DNA from: Agarophyton chilense
Lineage: Eukaryota > Rhodophyta > Florideophyceae > Gracilariales > Gracilariaceae
DNA: 64,000 nt
Assembly: GCA_030374765.1 (NCBI GenBank)
Contig: JARGXX010000001.1
Location: forward strand, 248,001 to 312,000
Direction: 5' to 3'
Below are positions 12,341-22,644 of the stretch, piece by piece. Made by a program: the position numbers and the translations under genes. Every line of letters starts with the position of its first letter. Position 1 is the first letter of the stretch. Under the pieces are notes generated by a model. That model searched no databases and had not been told where the DNA came from. It worked only from the letters and a program-made list of their open reading frames with translations.

Positions 12341-14279
12341 ATGCACCTGAGTTCGACCGTTCGAAAATACTACGAAGTCGTGATACGGCATTCATAAGCT
12401 ATTGCTTGGGCTATAATCGATTTCGAGAAGTTATGAGAAGAATTACTTCATGAAAAAAGTGGGACAGGAGAAGTTTAATTAGGAAGTACTGTATTTAGCG
12501 TACACTGTAAGGTGCCATCAACAAATATTCTATTTGGTATTATTTAGATAATGGTGTAGTGGTACGCCACGTGTATGCATTATTGTACAGTACTTGCTTT
12601 GCCTCTTGGCCCGTTAAAGGGCGCAAGGCCCAGGCGAGGACAGCGAAGGCCAACCAACAGCCAACTTAACACCATCTTGGTGAGTCCTAGAAATCCTTAA
12701 GTGGTTCACCACGAAGGGGCACCTAAAGTATCAGTTCTTAACCGTTCTGAGCTATAGCTCTTGTTCCGAGGATACCCTCTACTGTTGCGCCTTTACCATC
12801 CTTTTTTATACAGCCTTCTGTGTGGGTGTGTCTGTTGTTTTCTCTACTGTTACCTGGTTATTTGTTGTCGATCCGATCTATTGTGCATTACGTACCGCCG
12901 CATCTAGACATCCGCTTCGTGAATACACGTATTTCCCCCATTGTTCAGGCACACCTGGCCACTTTCCGCGCACTCTCTTTTTATCTGAGAACCGTCGCTT
13001 GCAAGGCGACACCCGCTCTTCGCGGTTATTTCTGTGGATATCCACTGCACCGAGACCTCTACAGTCTTCAGTGGAATATCACAGTTCTATTGGAATCTTG
13101 ACCATCTCTTCCTTGTTTTGTTCAAAATATATGGACTATTTTCGGCGGTCATTGTAGCCATTTACAAGGCAATGTGGCTGATAGAGTTTACCCTAGCGTC
13201 AACACGGAGGAAGAAAATTTAATTAAAACTACAACTTCAGCACGCAACGCAAATGCGTTCCCCGTACAGTATAGCGCGCACTAAGATGCCAAATGGCCGG
13301 GACCGGACCAAAAGCCGCAGAAATTCTCGCGCCACGCTGCCTTGATATTTTCTCTTTAGTACGAGCTCCGGTCCGCTAGAATAAACTTTGAATTGGTCAG
13401 ATCGACTTAAACGTCTGAAACCTTCTCTTTTTTGGCGACCAACTTATCCTACAGCAAATTCTTTGAGTCTTATTTCTATCACTGTCGCCTTTCAATGTTT
13501 TCTAGAGGTTTCAAGCCACATTCTATTGCAGATGTGCCGATTATTTTTCCGAACCAGACACTTCCGTGAGACTATTTAGCACCTCCGGTTTTAACAGAAC
13601 TAAATGGCAGAGGATAAATCTCACGTTCTACGGAGAATAGGTAATAGTTCAAGAGCTATTGTCTGCCATTGCTCTTTTTGTATTGTGTGCAAGTATTGAC
13701 TCTCGCATTTCTTGCAAATAGCGCCAACGTCTGCGATATCATTGCTTGAATACTCAAACATGAATGGATCTAATTCGAAAGTAGAAAAAGTCAACATTAC
13801 AAACTAAATATCTACCAACACCGATTCTTCTTTTTGAATCGAATCTTTCAGCAACCAACGCCCTTGAAAAAGTTTCATGTAGTTAATAAGCTTTAGAATA
13901 TTTGGCGGCCTTCTACATATTTTAGACTCTCTTTAAAGCGCTGTACCGTTTGTAGCATCAACAAGTAGGGTCAGTCCCAATTTAAGACGCAAAGGGCCGT
14001 GGAAAGCATCATAGCGCTTTATGATGCGCTTTTTACGGAGTGGAGAACATAGGATTCCGTATATGCAATATAAAAATCTCAAAGCTAACGATCTTGGAGT
14101 TTATTGCATAAGTTGCCGTCTCCAAACCGAAATAATAAAAAAGGAAATGAATACAAGTTTCTTGACTAGTTGCGATATATACATTAAGTCTTTGTATCGT
14201 TGTATAGGCCTGCTATACATTTCATTGTATGACAACACATCTTTATACATTTGTTTCCGCCTGCCACATATATTTTAAT
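12341..14279. other. No gene recognised
   Basis: Short chance frames only. I see no RNA gene, tandem array or element core between the integrase remnant and the Tc1/mariner element. Confidence 0.5.
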
Positions 14280-14281
14280 TA

Positions 14282-14306
14282 AAGTCTGTTTCAAAATCAT
14301 ATCCCT
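14282..14306 (+). repeat. Tc1 element, left outer terminal repeat
   Basis: Reads AAGTCTGTTTCAAAATCATA then TCCCT; matches the inverted right outer end at about 21 of 25 positions. Confidence 0.85.
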
Positions 14307-14386
14307 CGCGCAAATTTTCCAAAAATCGACGTTTTGGCTACAATAAAACTAACAAAATCATTGTGAAAAAATTTTCAAGTAAAAAA

Positions 14387-14411
14387 ACTGTTTCAAAATC
14401 ATAACCTTTAT
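14387..14411 (+). repeat. Tc1 element, left inner direct repeat
   Basis: Reads ACTGTTTCAAAATCATAACC then TTTAT; second copy of the outer motif about 100 bp inward and in the same orientation. Confidence 0.8.
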
Positions 14412-14437
14412 TCCATCCTTTTTATTCTAACGCGAGT

Positions 14438-15433
14438 TCAGTAGTTTATTTTTGCTCCTCTAGCCTGTATAACACTTATAAAACGCTTTAGCATTGATTC
14501 TGTAAAAGGATTGATAGCATTACAGTCAATCTTTTCCCAGCATTCTTTGATACAAATTTTCAGATCAAAAACTGTATCAAATTGCCTTCCTTGCCCATAA
14601 ACCATTCGGGCCAACATTCCCCAAATGCTTTCGATAGGGTTGAGGTTAGGAGAGCGCGAAGGCCATTCCATACCCGACATATTTAGACTATTGAACCACT
14701 GTTTCATAGAATTAGACTTATGCAAAGGTGCATTATCTTGCTGAAAAATGAATTCTTCTCCCTGCATACAGTATGCAAAAGGTAAAAGATATTTTTCTAG
14801 AACCTCAGCATACTTCTCACAGTTCATTGTAGTTTCAACAAAAGCCATATCAGTTGCTCCTTTCGTGGAGATTCCAACCCAAACTATTACTGATGCGCCT
14901 CCTGAATGCCTGATCACAAATTATTTCTTTTCTTTTCGTAGATCATGCCAATAAAGTTTATAGCAATCTGGACCATCAAGGTTAAACTTTTTTTCGTCGG
15001 AAAAGATAACATTATTCCATTCCGTTTTCCAGTAAGCCTTTTGAGCACACAATTCAACTCGATTTTTCTTGTGATTATCTTTTTAAAAAAAAGTTTTCTT
15101 CATTTTTGTGTACTTAAACAAATTTTGAGGGTTGACTTCACGCCATATTGTAGATCTTGATAGAGGCAAATTTAGATTTTTAACAAATTTTCCGCAAGAT
15201 GAAGTGTTGTGGCATAGTTTTCGCTTAGTTTCACGCTTATCGGTCGGGGATAGTGACGTAGGACGGCCGGATGAACGCTTTGTTCCGTATGCAGCGGGTT
15301 TTTTGATGAAGTTGCTGATTTTTTTTGGGCTGCGCTTGAGTTTTCGGGCTATATCTGCTGGAATCATACCCTGACCTACTAATTCCATGATTTCCAGCTG
15401 TTCAGAGCGTGTCAGAGGTGCGCCACGAGCCAT
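14438..15433 (-). pseudogene. Tc1-type transposase with two in-frame stops
   Basis: One frame of 332 codons from the ATG at 15433, placed between the inner repeats, with TAA stops at 15083-15085 and 14921-14923. N-terminal part: helix-turn-helix LTRSEQLEIMELVGQGMIPA and ADIARKLKRSP, then the GRPTSLSPTDKRE linker typical of Tc1 proteins. Catalytic part: Asp in VIFSDEKKFNL, Asp in FQQDNAPLHKS, Glu in NLNPIESIW, with 34 residues between the second Asp and the Glu, i.e. DD34E. Length (331 residues) matches intact Tc1 transposases, so the two stops are the only obvious lesions. The first stop lies in a poly-A/T slippage-prone run (KKTFF then TAA). Recently active but now dead, unless suppressed in trans. 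Confidence 0.9.
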
Positions 15434-15451
15434 AATTGAGCGAATGATTGT

Positions 15452-15476
15452 ATAAAGGATATACTTTTGAAACAGT
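15452..15476 (-). repeat. Tc1 element, right inner direct repeat
   Basis: On the minus strand reads ACTGTTTCAAAAGTATATCC then TTTAT, matching the left inner copy including the trailing TTTAT. Confidence 0.8.
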
Positions 15477-15556
15477 GTTATTGACTTAGTGGTTTTTATT
15501 TGTTGTGAAATGTGCTCTACAGTACGTGAAATGCCTTTTTGGCGCAGTTTTTGTAA

Positions 15557-15581
15557 AGGGATATGTTTTTGAAACGCACTG
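15557..15581 (-). repeat. Tc1 element, right outer terminal repeat
   Basis: On the minus strand reads CAGTGCGTTTCAAAAACATA then TCCCT, beginning directly after the TA duplication. Confidence 0.85.
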
Positions 15582-15583
15582 TA

Positions 15584-18500
15584 CTTATCCATTCGCAACC
15601 TCTATTTACTACACTTTAATTTTCTGTCGTCTTTTTTTGATTTCTTGGCTTTGCCGTCATCCGGGCTGGTTCTCTCGAAAGCATAGCTACTATTTTTGTC
15701 CGCTTATATTGCAACGAACCGCACTGTTTGGCCTTTACTTTAACCGATATGACTTCGAAAACATTGCTCATTCATGAGTATCACGGTTGTAAAAGGTATA
15801 ACGTGTTTGCCGGGAGTTTTAAATCTTTAATGCTGATCGATCGTAAGGCACACACCCAGACATAAAAATTCTTTTCGTGAACCATGCCCGTCCACAATAA
15901 AATAAAGATCTTAGAATGTGGTGTATTTCATCCTATATATTTTAGTGGCAATCCCGCTTTCGTCGGACAACGTAGTGTAATAGTATTGGACCCCATGTCT
16001 TTTAAAACTGTTTAGGACTGTGACTGCTTTTTTCCGGTGATGTTTAGGATTACAAATGATTGCTTATTCGTAGTTTGGGGAGCGAGATGTATTGCAACCC
16101 TCTGCACTACTTGGTCTGCATTTGAATTGATGTAAAAAGGTTTGGAGTTCAATCAATATATATATATATATTCGAGATTATCAAGAGTTTACTGAGTAAT
16201 TAAAGAACTTTAACCATCTTTCCATAGATATATTCTAAAACATCTAGTCTAAAAGTACTTGCTATATCACCTATTACACCAGAAAAGGGTACAATGTTTA
16301 CTGGGCTCCAAATTCGAGAAACGTTGATGGAAAGCATCCAAGGAAAATTCGCTAGATTGATCGCACCGACAAAGTATAGATGTGATCGACTAATGAAAGA
16401 TGTTGTTTGGGTCGCCATCATCTGCTCAGTCATCCGTGAGATCAAAGCCATAAAAAACAGCTGCAGCAAAAATAGACTCTCGTTGGACGTTGTCGGCGAC
16501 AGCTTTGGCGAGTAGCAAAAGCCTAGTAAGAAGTTGGGGAAGCCTGATGTTTGTGGGGATAGCACAGCATATTGCTACCTTACAGTTTTGCGTGACTGAA
16601 TACTTGGAATGTAATCATTTGGGCCGCGTTTAGTCGCCAGAAGATTATTTAAGAAGCAAAAAATCATGCTTATGGTTGCAAGAGCATCTCGTGATAAATT
16701 ACATATCCAATGGCATTTGCAACCTCTTTTGATCGCTTAGGTCATTCCGAATGCCAGTTCATAAATCACTTGAGCTTCCAAATGGACAGGACTGGTAAAA
16801 GATACCGCAAGGTTCAGATTCCATCTTTCTTAGTTCCTGTCGGTCACTCTATCTTGAATTGTATCTCAGCTACGTAAGACTGTGGCTTATTCTTTTTGAT
16901 TACCTTTCACATCTGTCCCAAGACCGCATTTCATAATCCATAAAACTTGAGGGCGACTGCAACGCCCGTAGTTTGAAGCTGGGCCCATAACTGAATAAAT
17001 GAATGAAGAACAGATAAGAGCAAGGCAACACGTTAGAACAAATGGACGAGTTCGGAACCGAACACATCAACAATATCGGTGTAGAATTGAAGCTGCGCTG
17101 TCTCGATGGATTCGAAACAGCAAAAGGTGCGGGTGTTCTTCTTAAGTAGTGATGTGAATCACACGATAGGGAGCAAAATATTACAGGTAACACTGACGAC
17201 TGTTCAGTATTTACAACGTTGAACGGTTGTAATATGAAATTACAAACGTGAAAGGTCGTTTGTCTCAGAATTAAAAAGCAAGTACACGTTCCCAGTCGTA
17301 GTTGCAGTATTGAGCAATGTGATACAGTAGTCACAACAGCTCTCGGACATACTAATGTTTAGCACTCGGTAGTACGACGGCGGTACTTTCGAAAACGTCC
17401 TTTAATCGACTGAAAGCTTTTTTTTTTGAAAATTTGAAGTGCTCCATGGCGGCGTCAAGTATAGCATTTCATAGCCATACATAGTTGTTTTAGAATTGGT
17501 ATGTTTTGGTGTTGGCGTCCAAGTAGAAGGGACAAAGCTCTTTCGTAAAACCGCTACTAGTCGGACAAACCATGAAATAGATATAAGCGTATCCTTGCAG
17601 AAAGACCAACGCAACTGTGCGTTGCAACAAAAAGTTTGTGCTTTCTCGAGCGGTTACGATCATACAGAACAAAAGAATAGAAGGTGTTTGGATAAATTGA
17701 AAAGATGTTCCCATCAGTGTTCCAAAACGTATTAGGAGTTGTTTGGTTTCGGGATGAGAAAGAAATGTTGGTGAGGCGTAACGTTTGGGCTTGTTAATTT
17801 GTTAAGATACACTCAACTGGCGATACATTTTTTAGGTATTCAGAGTTGAAGGATATTAGCTTTACAATGTTTGCAGTTTCGGGTTTGGCGTTGGCGATAA
17901 GTTCAAGTCTGAGCAGTGTACAACGTGGTGGTAGCAACGTCTCTCACCGACGGCCTCCCGCTGTCTGCTTTGCTGCACGAGCCTCTTTTCGCTGCTCATG
18001 CAGCCTCACCCCCTCCCCTCCCCCCGTCCCACATCGTGCTCGATATCATCAGCATGTACAAGCGCGGGGTGTAAGCATTCGCCGCGTTGGAACATTCATC
18101 GCTGTTTCCCAGCTGTCAGCTGTTTGTGTACCACTTGTCCGAAACAGCACACAAGTTGGTGTTTCTCCATCGCAATAATATACCAAAAGTATGAGGTCAC
18201 AACTTTGTCCGCCCTAACTATCTTCGTCATCGTTCCAAACAAATCCCTATTTTCTTTTTTTGCTACAATTTTTGTCAATTATTGTTCCATGTATGTCTCC
18301 ATCGCATATATTCTGTTGTATATTCCTTACATACGCCTGATTTGAAGGGTTTAAGTTTCACACATGCGCATCAAATTTTACCCCCCAAACATTTTACTAC
18401 ACCTATATTCACGTATACAGCACAGCTTGAACTGTATACTCATCTTCTTTGGCATTATTCCTTTTCAGTTGCAGTAAACCTGTGCTCTCAGCATTTGACA

Positions 18501-18857
18501 GAGTCACAGCGGCGCCAGCGACACAACGGTCGACAGCTCAAATTGTGCCAACAGTGCAACAAAAAAAGAAAGGAAAAAGGGCACAGTGGAGCGTTGTACT
18601 GAAAACTCAAGGGTTTTACTCACGTGGTTTTTTAACTTTTGCTCCATGTCAGCGAGCACATAATCTCAAGTGTGCGCTAGTTGTTGGTGATTGTTAGTTG
18701 TAAAGTTTAAAAGACGGGCGTCAAAAGTGCTCACAAGCTTTTTGCCAATCGTGGAATTAGTATTTTTCGGCTATCAAAATACATTCCACTGCCATGAAGA
18801 TGCCTTTCTGCTAGACACCCCCCCCCCCCCCCCCCCACTCCCTCTTCTCCCCTGTCA
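15584..18857. other. No gene recognised
   Basis: Short chance frames only. Holds an (AT)n run at 16155-16170, a C-rich stretch near 18.0 kb and a 19-bp C run at 18818-18836 just below the bZIP stop codon (in its 3' flank). Confidence 0.5.
16155..16170 (+). repeat. AT dinucleotide microsatellite
   Basis: Alternating A and T, 16 bp. Confidence 0.9.
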
Positions 18858-20282
18858 TCAGCCGTCGTCACAGTCAAGTCGCCACAGGTCCGAGTCCGAC
18901 AGCACGCGATTACTCGAAGAAGGGCTGCGGTGTTGCACGGAGCCACCGGCAGCCCGCGAATCATCTTCGTCAGGCGCGGCGGGCATCGATGACGATGCCT
19001 CACCCACGTGCTGCTGCAGATCGGCCAGCATACTCAACGCTGCAGCATCAGCAGCAGCACCTGCGCCCATGGCAGGATCGGTTGCAAACTGCGGTGCAGA
19101 TTGCTCGCTTTTCAGCGTAGACGGCAGTAAGCCACAACGTCGCAACTCTGTAATCACGGCTTCCAGCTTTTGAACGCGCTGATGCATGCGCTGCAGCTGT
19201 AGTTCAGCGTGCGCGTATCGTACCGTATACATTTCAAGAGATTTGATATACGCCTCGGTACGTTTCCTGGTGACAGCGCTTTCGCGACGGCTGCGCTCGC
19301 GTTCCTTCTGTTTGGATGTGAGTGGCTGTCCGGTGTAGCGAGCGTCTCGTTCTTTCTCCACTTGCACGTCCTTGAGCTGTTGGCGCTTGATACGCTTGGC
19401 TTCCTCTGCGTTGGCGGTTGCCTGGTTGACGTATTTAAGCTCGTCAAAATCGGGTGAAGCGGGGCCAGTCACGGCGAATGGGGTTGATGGCGGCGATGTG
19501 GACGACGACGCTGGCGGCATTGCGGCGGCAGCGGTGGTGGACATGTGCGGGCGGGGGCGGGAAGAAAAGTGAGCACGTAGCGCAGACGCAGGCGCGGGAT
19601 GAGGCACAGAGGGCGCAGACGCAGACGCAGACGCAGACGCAGGCGCGGACGCAGTCTCAGGCGGTGGGGCGGGTTGCGGGTGATGGGGGTGGCGCTGTTG
19701 GTGGTGGGCGTGATGTAACGGCGCGGTGATAGGCATTGCTAACGAGGTGTGCGATGAGGACCTGGCGGCGCGTTTGTGGGCGTGTGCCACAGCGAATGGT
19801 TGAACAAGCGGGCGTGGGTGCGGGTGCGGGTGGTGCAGGGTGTGATTAGGGCCAAGCGGAAGCGTGATTGGGGGCCAGGTGTGATGGACGTCGACGGCCA
19901 TGTCATCGGGGGGTTGAGTTTGCTGTTGGTGCGGCGGGGGCGGGGGGGCCGGTGGTAAGCTTTTGGGCCATAGGGTTTCTTCGGGCGGGTAGCCGTGCAC
20001 AAAAGACTGTAGCGAGTCGAAGGAGTCGGGGGGATGGGCGAGCGGGGCTGACGCGGGCAGGGCGGACGACTGGTACGCGAGCAGTAGAGGGTTGAGTGCG
20101 CGCGGGGCTTGTTGTTGTTGTTGTTGTTGTTGTTGTGGTTGTTGTGGTTGTTGTGTCTGTGGTTGTTGTTGTTGTGGTTGGTGTGGCTGTTGTGGTTGTT
20201 GTTGTTGTTGGTGGCGGGGGGGCAGGGCGGACGAGGAGCGAGGCGGAGGGTTGCTGGAAAGCGGCTGCGAGCGATTGTGCAT
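18858..20282 (-). CDS. bZIP-type transcription factor, Q/P/H-rich N-terminus
   Basis: Single frame of 474 residues. Residues 24-58 are almost pure Gln with Pro; 110-240 are Pro/His-rich, then Ala/Ser-rich, a low-complexity activation-type arm. From 279 the sequence becomes ordered: a charged helix EEAKRIKRQQLKDVQVEKER, then basic region KQKERERSRRESAVTRKRTE (325-343) with the core RRESAVTRKR replacing the usual NxxAxxSRxRK, and a zipper with d positions L349, Y356, L363, V370, I377. The C-terminal tail is acidic and Ser-rich. Expected to bind DNA as a dimer in the nucleus. The Asn of the classical bZIP signature is Arg here, so target specificity may differ. The start is the first Met ahead of the Gln tract; a downstream start would drop only low-complexity sequence. 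No intron needed. Confidence 0.78.
   Translation of the reverse strand: MHNRSQPLSSNPPPRSSSALPPRHQQQQQPQQPHQPQQQQPQTQQPQQPQQQQQQQQQAPRALNPLLLAYQSSALPASAPLAHPPDSFDSLQSFVHGYPPEETLWPKSLPPAPPPPPHQQQTQPPDDMAVDVHHTWPPITLPLGPNHTLHHPHPHPRPLVQPFAVAHAHKRAARSSSHTSLAMPITAPLHHAHHQQRHPHHPQPAPPPETASAPASASASASAPSVPHPAPASALRAHFSSRPRPHMSTTAAAAMPPASSSTSPPSTPFAVTGPASPDFDELKYVNQATANAEEAKRIKRQQLKDVQVEKERDARYTGQPLTSKQKERERSRRESAVTRKRTEAYIKSLEMYTVRYAHAELQLQRMHQRVQKLEAVITELRRCGLLPSTLKSEQSAPQFATDPAMGAGAAADAAALSMLADLQQHVGEASSSMPAAPDEDDSRAAGGSVQHRSPSSSNRVLSDSDLWRLDCDDG
20108..20215 (-). repeat. CAA/CAG-type repeat encoding the polyglutamine arm
   Basis: Plus strand is (TTG)n with TGG/TGT interruptions; on the coding strand mostly CAA codons (with CCA, CAC, ACA), so slippage changes the Gln count without shifting the frame. 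Confidence 0.9.
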
Positions 20283-20389
20283 GGCGGCGAGTGAGGGAGG
20301 GGATGGGCCAAGGAGAGGGGAGGAGAGGACGGGAAGGACAAGGAGGGGTGGGGGACAAGGACGATGGGAATATCAGCAGCAACGAGACG

Positions 20390-20422
20390 CGGAGGAGGAG
20401 GAGGAGGAGGAGGAGGAGGAAG
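20390..20422 (+). repeat. GGA trinucleotide microsatellite
   Basis: Eleven near-perfect GGA/GAG units about 110 bp upstream of the bZIP start codon. Confidence 0.9.
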
Positions 20423-20525
20423 AAAAAAGACACAGAACAGCAGGGCGGGCGGCGGAAGAGATGTAGACACGATGCACATGGCGGCGAGCGCGTTGAAGAA
20501 GGGCTCTACAGCAGCGAGCGGGGCG

Positions 20526-20567
20526 ACGCACGCCCGCACGCCCGCACGCCCGCACGCACGCACGCAA

Positions 20568-20601
<34 letters not shown>

Positions 20602-20602
20602 G
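20526..20602 (+). repeat. CGCA tetranucleotide microsatellite
   Basis: Tandem CGCA units with three CGCC-type units at the left end and one CAAG interruption. Confidence 0.9.
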
Positions 20603-20892
20603 ACGCGCACGCAGGACGACGCGACGGGCAGCAGCTGCAGCGACAGCGGCGGCAGCAGCGGCAGCAACGGCAGCGGCAGCGGCGGCGTCGGCGGGGTGTC
20701 GGGCGTCGGTGCGTGGGGGGAGCGAGGGGGGGGTGGGGGGCGACTAAGCCGCCGCCGCCGCCGCCTCCGAAGCAACGCGAAGAGCAGCGACGCACGCGCG
20801 CGGTGTGTGTGTGTGTATATTGTGCACGCGTGGCACACACGCGCGCGTGCGCGTGCGCGTGTTGTGACAAGCGCGCGCCCGCAATGGTCACT

Positions 20893-20932
20893 TTTCGCGC
20901 CGTAATGATTGTGACGCGTGACGCGCCACGTG
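20893..20932. promoter_or_regulatory. E2F-like TTTCGCGC and G-box CACGTG, 35 bp apart
   Basis: TTTCGCGC at 20893-20900 fits the E2F/DP consensus TTTSGCGC. CACGTG at 20927-20932 is a core bound by bHLH and many bZIP proteins. Both lie about 610-650 bp upstream of the bZIP start codon. In GC-rich DNA such short words arise by chance, so this is only suggestive; autoregulation is speculation. Confidence 0.25.
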
Positions 20933-21130
20933 CAAGTGATGGCCGCCCCCGAGACACTCTTCTCACACACACTCGCCGCCACCCGCCACCCGCCACCGCC
21001 ACCGCCACCGCAAAACTTTGCACCGCGGGCGCGCGCGCCAGCGCAGCCCCCCGCCGGCGCCCCGTCGCCCGTCGCCCCGCGCCGCTCAAGGCAACAAGCG
21101 GCCCCCCCCCCCCCCCCCCCCCGGCATGCT

Positions 21131-22622
21131 TGGTAGCAACAATAGCGCGCGCGCGCAGCACAGCGTTTATTCGAATATGCAAAGCGAGTGCACACGTTGC
21201 CCACGTCCCCACCTCGTACACGTGCGCGTGACCACCACAGATCCGTTTTTTTTTTTGGTTTTGGCCCCGCCGCTCACTACTTTTGGCGTGGCTGCGCAAA
21301 TGCGTCCGTTGCGCGCTCGTTGCTTCGCTCTGTTCCCTCTTGTGGCCGCGTGTGTCGTCTGTTTTCATCATCATCACTTCACTTGTTGGAGCACTTTCCT
21401 CCGCTTCGACTCAACACACAACACTGTCTGGTCTACTGCTCCTGCATCACTTGATGCCATTCTTTTGCTGCTGCTGCTGCTGCTGCTGCAAGTCCCGCTG
21501 CTTGTACCGCACACGCGCTTTCCAACCTCAAACACGCACCAACGTCAACCACCCCCGCCGCCTTCAACGCACGTTTCATACGCAAAACACGCCGCATCCC
21601 TGTTGCCACAAAACCTCACCAATTAACGACACATACCACAAGGAATACCCCATTTACTGCCCATGCTTACATCATTTCCACGTTCCCTTCAACAAACTAC
21701 ACTTACAAAGTTACATCGCTGCAATCCTTTTCCCTCCCCATCGTTTGCAACCTTTCTGTTTGCACTTTTGCCCTCCTGTTTAACACCTTTTACTATCTGT
21801 GTTGCGCAACGCCCCCCGTACACCACGCGTCACACTTGCATGCTGCGCACAACTGTTGCTTCTTTGCTAGATGCCCCATCATCATCCTGCGTGCTCACCC
21901 CTCCCACCAACCCCCGTCCCCCGCTTCGTCCACATCTCCGCAACCCCGCTACTATCCAACCCCTCATTACACTACTGTATGACACTCCTCCGCAACCATG
22001 TCATGTCCACGCATTCTAACCTTACTCGCTGCCTCCACAACAAACCCTTTTGTATATCCATCTCCTTTGGCCCGCTCCTTGTTATCGCTCTTCCATTCGT
22101 TTCTTTTCACAACCATTCCTCGCCCCCTTCCTATTTGTCGCAAACACATCCCTGCAACCCGCACCCCCATCCCGCCAAACAACATCTCGGAAAAGCCAAT
22201 ACGTGACATGCGCCTTCTCCATTTCGCCACATTCATCACTGCCATCCATCCCCTTTTCCGTCACACCGCCCGCCCAATTGCACCACGTGCTCATGTCAAA
22301 CACCCAGTATGCACCAAAATCTATTGGACTGCAACATAAATACAAACACACCTTCTTCAACTTTACCACAAAAAAAAAAAAAAAACAAATCTCCATATCA
22401 CCAAGCTTCACTCACAACCATTTGCTTGCTGCTGGCTTTATCTCTTTTTTTTTTTTTTTGGTTTTTTTTGTTTGCCACAAGGCCCGCTCATTTCCCTCCA
22501 CAGATAGCGAAAACAGAAAAGAGAAAGCTGTTAGACCTTCATTTAGCAGCACGCTTACCACAAATGCGCTTCAACAAAAATGGCCAACCTTTTTTTTTTT
22601 TTTTTTGCATTCTTGCCCCCAT
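21131..22622. other. Long G-poor, C/A/T-rich tract; no gene supported
   Basis: From about 21.36 to 22.60 kb the plus strand is strikingly poor in G, with C, A and T sharing the rest, so frames stay open on the plus strand without looking like protein. Contains a (TGC)n run at 21466-21490 and A or T runs at 22366-22384, 22445-22460 and 22590-22606. Confidence 0.6.
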
Positions 22623-22644
22623 GTTCAACCGTTAACGGTTGAAC
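22623..22644. promoter_or_regulatory. Perfect 22-bp palindrome with two Myb-type half sites
   Basis: GTTCAACCGTTAACGGTTGA ends AC and equals its own reverse complement. Each arm holds AACGGTT / AACCGTT, the AACNG core of Myb recognition elements. A CRE-like TGACGTAA follows at about 22668. Position at the edge of the G-poor tract suggests a control site, unproven. Confidence 0.4.

Larger units (their letters stand above)
14282..15581 (-). mobile_element. Tc1/mariner element, 1300 bp, IR/DR type, TA target duplication
   Basis: Bounded by TA at 14280-14281 and 15582-15583. The left end AAGTCTGTTTCAAAATCATA and the reverse complement of the right end CAGTGCGTTTCAAAAACATA align from the first base. 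Each end carries a second, inner copy of the same motif about 100 bp inside (see repeats). Two directly repeated transposase sites per inverted end is the IR/DR plan known from Sleeping Beauty-like Tc1 elements. The single gene inside is a DD34E transposase on the minus strand. Confidence 0.88.
20283..21130 (-). promoter_or_regulatory. GC-rich upstream region of the bZIP gene
   Basis: CpG-dense sequence from the start codon to the 21-bp C run at 21102-21122, packed with microsatellites: (GGA)n at 20390-20422, CGCA/CGCC repeats at 20526-20602, a GCG/GCA region to 20700 and alternating GT/GC from 20803 to 20860. Long frames in several phases here are repeat artefacts. Position immediately 5' of the gene suggests promoter plus 5' UTR; no TATA box seen. 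Confidence 0.45.

Noticed and set aside
20096-20905. Long plus-strand frames rich in Val, Cys or Arg/Thr/His over the bZIP upstream region
   Set aside because: Pure translations of GTT, GGA and CGCA repeats, opposite or upstream of the bZIP gene; no protein character.
20373-21377. 334-codon minus-strand frame
   Set aside because: Low-complexity Arg/Cys/Ala sequence made by microsatellites in GC-rich DNA.
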